Source: Antarcticibacterium sp. 1MA-6-2
GTDB lineage: Bacteria; Bacteroidota; Bacteroidia; Flavobacteriales; Flavobacteriaceae
DNA: 64,000 nucleotides
Assembly: GCF_021535135.1 (NCBI RefSeq)
Contig: NZ_CP091036.1
Span: 2,914,001-2,978,000, forward strand
Direction: 5' to 3'
A model generated the notes under the pieces. The model was given only the letters and a program-made list of their open reading frames with translations. It did not search any database and was not told the origin of the DNA. The position numbers were made by a program, and so were the translations under genes. Positions 11,689 through 20,228 of this stretch are shown one piece after another; within the stretch, counting starts at the first letter, position 1; the number at the start of each line of letters is the position of its first letter.

Positions 11689-12674
11689 TGATATCTAAAT
11701 TTATTGATGCACACGCTCATTTGAACACTACTTCGATTGAAAAAATGGAACTGGCGGTAAAAAGAAATGCTGCATTCCTTTCTATAAACACCAACATACC
11801 GTTTTTTGAATCTATAGAAGATCAGGAGAAAGTAATATTAGAACTTCAGGAAAAATATCCGGGAAGGATCCAGTACATTACCAGTTTTAATTTTGAGAAC
11901 TGGGGAAAAGATAATTTTGCACAGGATGCCATTACTCAAATTAAAAAAGGTCTTTCAAATGGAGCGGTAGGTGTAAAAATTTGGAAAGATGTGGGTTTTG
12001 AATTGCATGATGAAGAGGGAAATTTTGTGATGATAGATAATCCTGTTTTTGATCCAATTTTTCAATTTTTGGTAGATAATGATATTCTTCTTATCGGCCA
12101 TCAGGGAGAACCACGAAATTGCTGGCTACCTCTTGAAGAAATGACTGTAGATTCCGATAGAAATTATTTTCTGGAACATCCCGAGTATCATATGTTTCTT
12201 CAGAAGGAATATCCAACTTATGAGCAGCAAATGCAGGCAAGAGATCATATGCTGGAAAAATTTCCAACTTTAAGATATGTGGGACTTCACCTGTTTAGCA
12301 TGGAGTATAGTATCGAGGAAGTGGCGAAGCGTCTCGAAAGGTATCCTAATACTCTTACGGACTTAGCAGAACGAGTGGTTCATCTTCAACTTCAGGCAAA
12401 AAATAATAGGGAAGCGGTTCGCGAGTTTTGTATCAAATATCAGGATAAGATCATTTACGGCACAGATGTTATAGATGATGGAAGTCTTTCAGGAATAGAA
12501 GTAGCAGACCGATTTGAGCACCTCTGGGATTTTCACTATGCCTTTTTTAGTACCGGGCAAAAAATGAAAGCACCAGAATTTGAAGGTGAATTCTTTGGAT
12601 TAGATCTTCCGGATGAAGTCATCGAAAAGATTTTTTATTACAATGCAAAAAAGACATATAATTTTTCAATTTAG
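11688..12674 (+). CDS. Metal-dependent amidohydrolase (Amidohydro_2-like); candidate GalNAc-6-phosphate deacetylase
   Basis: TIM-barrel hydrolase of 328 residues, intact, no signal peptide. Metal ligands follow the superfamily order: H-A-H at residues 9-11, GVKIWKDVG near residue 100, IGHQGEPR, GLHLFSME, and the final Asp in IYGTDVID. It is translationally coupled to the aldolase (TAATG). The locus lacks a classical NagA/AgaA deacetylase, and deacetylation is the only missing step between phosphorylated GalNAc and AgaS substrate. This enzyme is therefore the best local candidate. The family includes many decarboxylases and lactonases, so the assignment is inference only. Confidence 0.7.
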   Translation: MISKFIDAHAHLNTTSIEKMELAVKRNAAFLSINTNIPFFESIEDQEKVILELQEKYPGRIQYITSFNFENWGKDNFAQDAITQIKKGLSNGAVGVKIWKDVGFELHDEEGNFVMIDNPVFDPIFQFLVDNDILLIGHQGEPRNCWLPLEEMTVDSDRNYFLEHPEYHMFLQKEYPTYEQQMQARDHMLEKFPTLRYVGLHLFSMEYSIEEVAKRLERYPNTLTDLAERVVHLQLQAKNNREAVREFCIKYQDKIIYGTDVIDDGSLSGIEVADRFEHLWDFHYAFFSTGQKMKAPEFEGEFFGLDLPDEVIEKIFYYNAKKTYNFSI

Positions 12675-12695
12675 TTCATTCCAAACTCACATATT

Positions 12696-14072
12696 ATGAA
12701 AAACAACAGACGAGATTTTCTTCGAATCACAGGACTTGGAGGCCTTGGGCTGGTAAGCAGCAATTTAATTGGCTGTAAGACCAGTAATGAAATTTTAAGT
12801 GCCACCATCCCAACGGGAAACCAGCGTTTCAATATGGCAGGATATGCTGCCCCAAAAATTGAGACGGTTCGCATTGGTTTTATTGGCTTAGGTTCCAGAG
12901 GGCCTGGTGCAGTTAGCCGGATGAGCAAAATCGAAGGGGTGGAAATAAAAGCTATATGTGATCTTTTACCTAAGGAGGTGGATAAAGTGAGTAAAATGCT
13001 TGAAGGCACAGCTCATAAGCCCGAAACTTATTCCGGAGGTCAAGAAGTTTGGAAAGAAATGGTTGATAGAGATGATTTGGACCTTATATACATTGCAACT
13101 CCGTGGAATTGGCACGCTCCTATGGCTATTTATGCTATGGAAGCAGGAAAGCATGCCGCTACTGAACAGCCAGCTGGTAAGACTATAGATGAACTTTGGC
13201 AATTAGTTGAAACTTCAGAGCGCACAAAGAAGCATTGCATGATGCTCGAAAACGTGTGCTACGGATTTTTTGAGCTTCTTACGCTCAACATGGCACGCCA
13301 GGGTTTCTTTGGCGAAATAATTCATGGAGAAGGAGCTTATATTCACGATTTAAGAGATCTTAATTTTAGTAAGGATGGTTACCAGGATATGTGGCGTCTT
13401 AAAGAAAATATAGAACGAAATGGAAGTTTGTACCCATCTCACGGGTTAGGTCCTATTTGCCAGGTAATGAATATTAACAGGGGGGACCAACTGGATTATC
13501 TCACCTCCCTCTCGAGTGACGATTTTCATATGGGAAAAATGGCTAAAGAACTAGCTGCCGAAGATGACTTTTATAAACCTTTTGTGGGACAAAGTTACCG
13601 TGGAAACATGAATACCACTGCCATTAAAACTAAAAAGGGAAGAAGTATTATGGTACAACATGATGTAACCTCGCCACGCCCTTATTCCCGTATTCATCTC
13701 ATTAGTGGTACTAAAGCTTTCGCCAGACAATATCCATCGGAAAAGATCTCGACGGGCCATGACTGGCTATCTGAAGCCGAAATGAAAGCTGTTGAAGAAA
13801 AATATACTCCCGAAATTGTTAAAAAAGTTGGTGACCTGGCTAAACAAATAGGTGGCCACGGAGGAATGGACTTTTTAATGGATTGGAGACTTATTGATTG
13901 CCTGCGCAACGGTTTACCATTAGATCAGGACGTATATGATGCCGCTCTATGGAGTTCTGTTACTCCACTATCAGTACAGTCTGTGAATAACAGGGCCCAG
14001 TCTGTTGATATACCTGACTTTACACGCGGTGCCTGGAAAACTAATAAACCTATAGACATAACTTTGACTTAG
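12696..14072 (+). CDS. GH109-family alpha-N-acetylgalactosaminidase (Gfo/Idh/MocA fold, Tat signal)
   Basis: Exported enzyme using bound NAD to remove terminal alpha-GalNAc. It opens with a twin-arginine signal NNRRDFLRITGLGGLG and a lipobox-like LIGC. The Rossmann motif GFIGLGSRG lies near residue 62. GH109 landmarks follow: LENVCYGF, YPSHGLGP, INRGD, HDVTSPRPY and GGHGGMDFLMD, then PLDQDVYDAALWS. The terminal stop at 14070-14072 lies in ACTTAGGT (14067-14074), a string that elsewhere here replaces ACCGGT. If so, the protein continues T-G-G-G-T-T-K-V-V-L-E to a TAG ending at 14104. Product GalNAc feeds the upstream genes. Confidence 0.85.
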   Translation: MKNNRRDFLRITGLGGLGLVSSNLIGCKTSNEILSATIPTGNQRFNMAGYAAPKIETVRIGFIGLGSRGPGAVSRMSKIEGVEIKAICDLLPKEVDKVSKMLEGTAHKPETYSGGQEVWKEMVDRDDLDLIYIATPWNWHAPMAIYAMEAGKHAATEQPAGKTIDELWQLVETSERTKKHCMMLENVCYGFFELLTLNMARQGFFGEIIHGEGAYIHDLRDLNFSKDGYQDMWRLKENIERNGSLYPSHGLGPICQVMNINRGDQLDYLTSLSSDDFHMGKMAKELAAEDDFYKPFVGQSYRGNMNTTAIKTKKGRSIMVQHDVTSPRPYSRIHLISGTKAFARQYPSEKISTGHDWLSEAEMKAVEEKYTPEIVKKVGDLAKQIGGHGGMDFLMDWRLIDCLRNGLPLDQDVYDAALWSSVTPLSVQSVNNRAQSVDIPDFTRGAWKTNKPIDITLT

Positions 14073-14188
14073 GTGGTGGAACAACGAAAGTGGTTTTGGA
14101 ATAGAGGCTTATAAAGAATATTTTCTTCCAAAAGATTGTATATATTATGTGAACAATTATATTTGACCCTAATTTATCAAATGTAAGT

Positions 14189-14949
14189 ATGAAGAAAGCT
14201 GCAGAACGGAGAAACTTAATTTTGCAAAGACTGGATGAAGAGGGTCAAATTTTTGTCACTGAACTTAGTGATTTATTTAAGGTAAGCGAAGTTACCATTC
14301 GAAATGACCTGGATAAGCTGGAAAAAAATAACCTCTTGATCAGAGCTCATGGAGGTGCCTTTAAAACCAGTAATATTGCACTCGCGGTGAGTGAAAAAAA
14401 AGTATTAACTTAGAATCCAAGAGGTTAATAGGTAAAAAAGCAGTTTCATTAATCGAAGAAGATGATTCAATAATTCTTGATTCCGGAACTACAACTTTTG
14501 AGATCTCCAATAACCTTGGCCACTTCAAAAGATTAACGGTAATTAGTAATGCCCTGGATATAGTTAATAACCTTTCTCAGTATAGCAACCTGCAAGTCTT
14601 TATGCCGGGAGGATTTTTAAAGGAGTTTTCTATGTCCCTTGTGGGTCCAATGGCAGAAAGAAATTTTAGACAATTAAATTGCAGGAAACTTTTCCTTGGA
14701 ATTGACGGAATAAAAGCAAACGTTGGAGTTTTCACTCATCATATGGAAGAGGCATATCTTAACCAAATCATGATTTCAATTGCTGAAGAAGTAATAGTTG
14801 TGGCTGATTCTTCGAAATTTGCCAAAACTGGTTTGGCTTTTATAGAAGGTTTCGAAAGGGTTCATAAAATTATAACTGATGCTAACATTCCTGAAGAAAG
14901 CCTTAGAATGCTTGAAAAAAATAATGTAGAAGTTCTTATTGCAGATTAA
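14189..14949 (+). CDS. DeoR-family transcriptional regulator (AgaR-like), one homopolymer lesion
   Basis: About 253 residues: an N-terminal winged helix (LSDLFKVSEVTIRNDLDKLE, about residues 25-45) and a C-terminal sugar-phosphate-sensing domain (LDSGTTTFEI, LVGPMAERNF, FLGIDGI, VVADSSKFAKTGLAFI). The frame breaks in a run of eight A at about 14393-14401; nine A gives E-K-K-S-I-N-L-E-S-K-R-L-I and continuous family sequence. Family members sense phosphorylated sugars and usually repress the adjacent operon. It lies 84 bp after the GH109 gene (extended end) and may bind the CGAAAATTTT motifs near 7431 and 7713. Confidence 0.85.
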
Positions 14950-15083
14950 CCAGGTCTACCTATTAAAATTATTGATCTCTAATTAAAAGAACTTCCAATA
15001 CCATCAGGTAAAATTTTAAATTGTTTATTTAAGTTACCTTAAATATGGGTTTTAAAAGGGCGAAGTTAAGGCAGCGGCTATAT

Positions 15084-16064
15084 TTAGCTCTTAATTTGAT
15101 CCCTTTCCCGTGAAAGCCACGCCACCTTTTGTTCAGAGGTATGATCCTGGCTGAGAATACTCTTATACAATTCCGGTCTTCTCGCCTCGATATATCTCCA
15201 TCCTCCGGCTTCTTTAAGTTTTCCTGGAGAAAGGGTCGCGGTTATTACTTCATTTCCTAAGATCCTCGCTTCGCAAAGAATATCTCCAAAGGGATCTAAA
15301 ATCATGGAACAGCCATTTTTTAATTGATCCTGATCCATACCAATAGGATTGGAGAAAACAATATATATTGCGTTATCGTATGCCCTTGCAGGTAACCACT
15401 TCATTAACCATCTCCTCCCCTTTAATCCTTCGAATTCTATTCTAAGGGAGGTAGGATCCTCTACCCTTTTTTCCCATAATTTAGGATCCACAAAACCAGC
15501 ACCCGGACGGGTTGAGGGAGTACACATAGTAACATGAGGCATAAAAATTACTTCGGCACCTAAAAGTCTTGTTGCACGAACATTTTCAACAATATTATTA
15601 TCGTAGCATAATAATATTCCAAACTTCCAATTGAAAAGTTCAAAGACGCAGTAATTCTCTCCAGGTACAAGATGAGGATTTATAAAAGGGTGCAGTTTCC
15701 TGTATTTAGCTACTACCCTATTCTCATATACACAGACGTAGGAATTGTAAATATTGTTTTCTTTATCTTTTTCAAAAAGGCCTACCAGAATAGCAATATT
15801 ATGTTTTGCAGAAATTTCAATTAATTTCATTATACTGTCTCCTCCTGGTATTTCTTCTGCTATTGCCAGTAACTCATTCTGTGAGCAATCGCGGGCGAAA
15901 GTGTATCCCGTCACTGAGCATTCGTGAAAAGCAATAGCCTCTGCCCCACACCTCGCTGCTTCTCCAGCCAATTTTTCAATTACTGATAAATTGTAAGCTT
16001 TATTACCGCTCTGATGTTCAAATTGCGCTGTAGAAATTTTTAAATTTTTCTTTGTATTGCTCAT
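15084..16064 (-). CDS. Carbon-nitrogen hydrolase (nitrilase superfamily)
   Basis: Cytosolic hydrolase of 326 residues with the full Glu-Lys-Cys triad: E48 in AFHECSVTGY, K123 in KYRKLHPF and C153 in ILLCYDNN. Longer insert after the Cys (GAGFVDPKLWEKR) than in short omega-amidases. Such enzymes hydrolyse amides, carbamoyl groups or nitriles; the substrate cannot be chosen from sequence. Convergent with the DeoR gene and divergent from lepA, so it is a single-gene unit. Intact reading frame. Confidence 0.8.
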   Translation of the reverse strand: MSNTKKNLKISTAQFEHQSGNKAYNLSVIEKLAGEAARCGAEAIAFHECSVTGYTFARDCSQNELLAIAEEIPGGDSIMKLIEISAKHNIAILVGLFEKDKENNIYNSYVCVYENRVVAKYRKLHPFINPHLVPGENYCVFELFNWKFGILLCYDNNIVENVRATRLLGAEVIFMPHVTMCTPSTRPGAGFVDPKLWEKRVEDPTSLRIEFEGLKGRRWLMKWLPARAYDNAIYIVFSNPIGMDQDQLKNGCSMILDPFGDILCEARILGNEVITATLSPGKLKEAGGWRYIEARRPELYKSILSQDHTSEQKVAWLSRERDQIKS

Positions 16065-16245
16065 GTGTAGCTTATCTTAAGAAGATTTACGAAATACTTT
16101 TTGGTGTTTACTTAAAAATAGTTCAATTAAAATAAAAGTGCTAATCAAAATCCAATATTGTCAGAAAAAGCCGGATAGGGTCTTTAGATACTTTCAACAC
16201 TTTGTAGAACAACTAATATTTTTCCTTAATCGCTATTAAATCACC

Positions 16246-16253
16246 TATATTTG
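16246..16253 (+). promoter_or_regulatory. Putative -7 box of the lepA promoter
   Basis: TATATTTG fits the Bacteroidota -7 consensus TAnnTTTG and lies 50 bp before the lepA start in a 239-bp gap. No clear TTTG at -33 is seen, so the call is tentative. The rest of the gap shows nothing else. Confidence 0.45.
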
Positions 16254-16303
16254 TATCTTTTAATCAGGTGGGAAACAAATTCCATTTACTTTGAAATTGA
16301 CAG

Positions 16304-18100
16304 ATGAAGAACATACGTAACTTTTGTATAATCGCTCACATTGACCACGGAAAAAGTACTCTTGCCGATAGGCTTTTAGACTTTACAGGCTCAGTGACTG
16401 AACGTGAGAAACAGGAACAGTTACTGGACAGTATGGACCTTGAGCGGGAACGTGGAATTACAATAAAAAGCCACGCAATCCAGATGGATTACACTTACAA
16501 AGGTGAACAATACATATTAAATCTTATTGATACTCCCGGCCACGTGGATTTCTCATACGAAGTTTCACGATCTATTGCTGCCTGTGAGGGAGCTTTATTG
16601 GTTGTAGATGCCGCCCAAAGTATACAGGCCCAAACGATTTCAAACCTATACCTGGCACTGGAAAATGATCTTCATATTATCCCTGTGCTAAATAAAGTAG
16701 ACCTTCCAAGTGCGAATCCAGAAGTTGTAAAGGATGACATAGTAGATCTCTTGGGTTGTGATTACGAAGAAATAATTCCTGCCAGTGCAAAAACAGGATT
16801 AGGAATTGAGGAAATTTTAGCCGCTATTATAGAAAATATTCCACCTCCAACAGGAAAAGTAGATGCTCCATTAAGGGCCCTGGTATTTGATTCAGTTTAT
16901 AATCCTTTTAGAGGAGTTGAAACTTATTTTAGAGTGATCAACGGTTCTATTAAAAAAGGCCAGAATATTAAATTTGTTGCTACAGATAAAGATTATTTTG
17001 CAGATGAAGTAGGAACTTTAAGACTTAAACAATTCCCCAGGCAGGAAATTAAAACCGGAGATGTAGGATATCTTATAATAGGTATAAAAGATGCCCGGGA
17101 AGTAAAAGTTGGTGATACAATTACAGATGCCAAAAATCCAACTACAGAAGCAGTGGCAGGTTTTGAAGATGTAAAACCCATGGTATTTGCAGGGATTTAT
17201 CCAGTAGATACTGAAGATTATGAGGATCTAAGGTCTTCTATGGAAAAACTTCAGCTTAACGATGCTTCGCTGGTATTCACTCCGGAAAGTTCCGCAGCTC
17301 TTGGATTTGGTTTCCGTTGTGGATTCCTTGGAATGTTGCACCTGGAGATTATTCAGGAAAGGCTGGAGAGGGAATTTGATATGACTGTTATTACAACAGT
17401 ACCAAACGTTTCCTATCACGCTTACACCCATAAAAATCCTTCAGAAGCAATTCTCGTGAACAATCCGTCGGACTTACCAGAGCCTTCACGTTTAGAAAGA
17501 GTTGAAGAACCTTTTATAAAAGCAAGTATTATTACAAAATCAGACTTTGTGGGTTCTGTGATGTCTCTGTGTATTGAAAAACGCGGACAGATCACCAATC
17601 AAACATATCTTACTCCTGAAAGAGTTGAACTCAATTTTGATATGCCGTTAGCTGAAATCGTTTTTGATTTCTATGACAGGCTAAAAACGGTCTCTAAAGG
17701 CTATGCCTCTTTTGACTACTCCCCTATTGGAATGCGTGCATCAAAACTGGTTAAAGTTGATGTTCTACTGAATGCCAGCGTCGTAGATGCCCTCTCTGCC
17801 CTGCTTCACGTTGACAATGCTTATGATATTGGAAAGAAAATGTGTGAGAAGCTGAAGGAATTGATACCAAGACAACAATTTGATATTCCAATCCAGGCAG
17901 CTATTGGAGCAAAAATAATCGCGAGGGAAACTGTAAAAGCCTTACGTAAAGACGTTACTGCAAAATGTTATGGAGGAGATATCTCGCGTAAGAGAAAGCT
18001 TCTTGAAAAGCAGAAAAAAGGTAAGAAGCGTATGCGACAGGTTGGAAACGTAGAAATCCCACAGGAAGCATTTATGGCTGTATTAAAGCTTAATGATTAA
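16304..18100 (+). CDS. lepA: Elongation factor 4 (LepA), back-translocating ribosomal GTPase
   Basis: Intact 598-residue protein of usual length. G-domain motifs are complete: [13 protein letters not shown] (P-loop, residues 8-20), ERGITIKSH (switch I), DTPGHVDF, and NKVDLP. EF-G-like domains follow, then the LepA-specific C-terminal domain with [19 protein letters not shown] near the end. It acts on the ribosome and improves translation under ionic stress, which is of interest beside three ion antiporters. Single-gene unit ended by the hairpin at 18188. Confidence 0.98.
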   Translation: MKNIRNFCIIAHIDHGKSTLADRLLDFTGSVTEREKQEQLLDSMDLERERGITIKSHAIQMDYTYKGEQYILNLIDTPGHVDFSYEVSRSIAACEGALLVVDAAQSIQAQTISNLYLALENDLHIIPVLNKVDLPSANPEVVKDDIVDLLGCDYEEIIPASAKTGLGIEEILAAIIENIPPPTGKVDAPLRALVFDSVYNPFRGVETYFRVINGSIKKGQNIKFVATDKDYFADEVGTLRLKQFPRQEIKTGDVGYLIIGIKDAREVKVGDTITDAKNPTTEAVAGFEDVKPMVFAGIYPVDTEDYEDLRSSMEKLQLNDASLVFTPESSAALGFGFRCGFLGMLHLEIIQERLEREFDMTVITTVPNVSYHAYTHKNPSEAILVNNPSDLPEPSRLERVEEPFIKASIITKSDFVGSVMSLCIEKRGQITNQTYLTPERVELNFDMPLAEIVFDFYDRLKTVSKGYASFDYSPIGMRASKLVKVDVLLNASVVDALSALLHVDNAYDIGKKMCEKLKELIPRQQFDIPIQAAIGAKIIARETVKALRKDVTAKCYGGDISRKRKLLEKQKKGKKRMRQVGNVEIPQEAFMAVLKLND

Positions 18101-18187
18101 TAGATTTGAGATGTTAGAATTGAGTATTGAGATTTTCTGAGTAGTTGCAGCTGATTTTACCTCAATTTTATTCCTTTCTAAACCTAA

Positions 18188-18229
18188 AACTAAGAACCTC
18201 CCGTTGTATCCAACGGGAGGTTCTTAGTT
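18188..18229. terminator. Bidirectional hairpin terminator between lepA and the CPA1 antiporter
   Basis: Perfect 19-bp stem (18188-18206 with 18211-18229, core CCTCCCGTTG/CAACGGGAGG) around a 4-base loop, TATC. It sits between convergent stops at 18100 and 18240. There is no long T-run, but the stem is unusually long and exact. Confidence 0.8.
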
Positions 18230-18239
18230 GGAACGAATC

Positions 18240-20123
18240 CTACCTTTTTTCCTGTTTTTCAGGTTCTAGCGCTTCTTCATAATTCAAATCCTCCTGCTCT
18301 TGCTCCTTTTGAATTTTTTTACCCAGGTAGACCAGGTGATAACCTTCACTAATATCAACTTCAGAACTATGGGAAGGTATGATTTCCAGTTCTCCTGTAC
18401 TTGTTTTTACAAACAAAGGAATAATATCGGGATCTGTCTTCGAAATTTCTATAAGTCCCTCGTAGTGTGACCTGCTGTTTAAAACCAACTCATGAATAGC
18501 AGGATATTTTCTGGCTACCTCTGTTAGTTTAATAAAATCATCTGTATGGGAAAATAAACCTTCCGCAGGATTGGTTTCAGGGTCATTCATTTCATCAGTA
18601 GAAATAATGCGATAAGAGCCTCTTTCCCCAAATTGTTTCGAAAATTTAGCTATTCCGGTTTTGTTGATATCGCTGTTTCCTGTTATAGCCATTAGGTATC
18701 CCACATCATTTAACTCGATATTGTTGAAAAGATCATCAGAATAAACACTCTCTTCAAGGGCTTCGAGCCCTAATTCTTTGGAACGTCTAATATTATCAGG
18801 GTTACTATCCACCAGCACCACATGCCTATTATTATCCTGCAGGAATTTTGCTATTAATCTTGAAACCGAAGATGCTCCAATTATCAAAATACCTTTAGAA
18901 TCCTTAAGAAAAACACCTAATAATTTTGCTACAAGCCTTGCTGTGGTGGCATTTAATAATACTGTGCCCAGTACGATCATAAATACCAGGGGTGTGATAT
19001 ATTCGGCTCCCGGGACACCCTGTCTTGCCAATTTTAAGCCAAAAAGAGATGCAATACCTGCAGCTACAATCCCCCGGGGTCCAACCCAACTTATAAACAA
19101 TTTCTCCCTGTAATTGAGTCCTGATTTTATGGAACTAAGAAAAACCCCAAAAGGCCTCAGGACGAATACCACCATTGCAAATAAGAATAATGCCTTTTGA
19201 TTAAAAACCAGCAGCATTTCCTCCATTTGAATATTGGCAGCAAGGAGGATAAACAGAATAGAGACCAGCAAAATGCTCAGCGATTCTTTGAAATATAGCA
19301 GCTCTTTTAAATTTGGAAGGTTGATATTCCCCATGACCATTCCCATAACCACCACGGCTAAAAGGCCGCTCTCGTGTGCGAAAGTATCAGCCAGTACAAA
19401 CACTCCAATTACCACCGCTAAGGTGAAAACGTTTAGAAGGTAATGCGGTATAAAATTTTTCTTGATTGCATAAACCAGTGCATGTGCAAAAGCAAAACCG
19501 AAGGTGAATCCAAATAAAACAATCTTTCCAAATTCTATAAGGGCCCGCATTGTGTATTCCTGTCCATCCTCAATCCTTATAAATTCATAGACCAAAACTG
19601 CAACCAGGGCTCCAATAGGATCAATTAGAATTCCTTCCCATCTAAGGATAGAAGAAATATCTTTTTTTAAAGGAATATTCCTTAGGATTGGGGCAATAAC
19701 TGTGGGGCCAGTAACTATGACCAGGGCTGCAAATAAAAAAGAGATTTGCCAGGTTAAATTAAAGATAAAGTGCGCAGATAATCCCGCACCAATAAAGGTA
19801 ATAATTACAGCAACAGTAATTAATTTTACAATGACGGGGCCTACTGTGGAGACATCCTTCTTTCTTAGAGTTAACCCACCCTCAAACAGTACAACCGCAA
19901 TTGCAAGTGAGACAAAATAGAAAAGACTTTCCCCGGGAAATAATCCCTCCTCCCCGTTCCATATTGGTTCAAGCCACTTTGTACCATCTTGAGAAAGTAA
20001 AGTTGAAACAGGACCTACAAAGAGCCCAATTAGGATGAGAGGCAAGATCGCAGGAATTTTTAATTTCCATGCCATCCATTGCGCCAGTATTCCAAGAATA
20101 ACTAAACCTGCTAGCTCTAACAT
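18240..20123 (-). CDS. CPA1-type cation:proton antiporter with C-terminal TrkA-N/RCK domain
   Basis: Inner-membrane Na+(K+)/H+ antiporter of 627 residues: about 12 hydrophobic segments up to residue 400, with VVLFEGGLTL and VTGPTVIAPIL typical of CPA1. A Rossmann RCK domain follows (GILIIGASSVSRLIAKFLQ, VVLVDSNPDN, near residues 405-520), then an acidic Lys/Glu tail. The RCK domain suggests gating by NAD(H) or another nucleotide. Intact frame. Same strand as the next antiporter (20229-22259), with 105 bp between them. Confidence 0.9.
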   Translation of the reverse strand: MLELAGLVILGILAQWMAWKLKIPAILPLILIGLFVGPVSTLLSQDGTKWLEPIWNGEEGLFPGESLFYFVSLAIAVVLFEGGLTLRKKDVSTVGPVIVKLITVAVIITFIGAGLSAHFIFNLTWQISFLFAALVIVTGPTVIAPILRNIPLKKDISSILRWEGILIDPIGALVAVLVYEFIRIEDGQEYTMRALIEFGKIVLFGFTFGFAFAHALVYAIKKNFIPHYLLNVFTLAVVIGVFVLADTFAHESGLLAVVVMGMVMGNINLPNLKELLYFKESLSILLVSILFILLAANIQMEEMLLVFNQKALFLFAMVVFVLRPFGVFLSSIKSGLNYREKLFISWVGPRGIVAAGIASLFGLKLARQGVPGAEYITPLVFMIVLGTVLLNATTARLVAKLLGVFLKDSKGILIIGASSVSRLIAKFLQDNNRHVVLVDSNPDNIRRSKELGLEALEESVYSDDLFNNIELNDVGYLMAITGNSDINKTGIAKFSKQFGERGSYRIISTDEMNDPETNPAEGLFSHTDDFIKLTEVARKYPAIHELVLNSRSHYEGLIEISKTDPDIIPLFVKTSTGELEIIPSHSSEVDISEGYHLVYLGKKIQKEQEQEDLNYEEALEPEKQEKR

Positions 20124-20228
20124 TCAATTAGTGTAATATTGATAAGATGGTAAAATAAGGTTTTTTCAGGACATAGGCTCTCCTGCTTATCAAGCTTCTA
20201 AATGTCAACATCAATAAAATTGAGGCTG

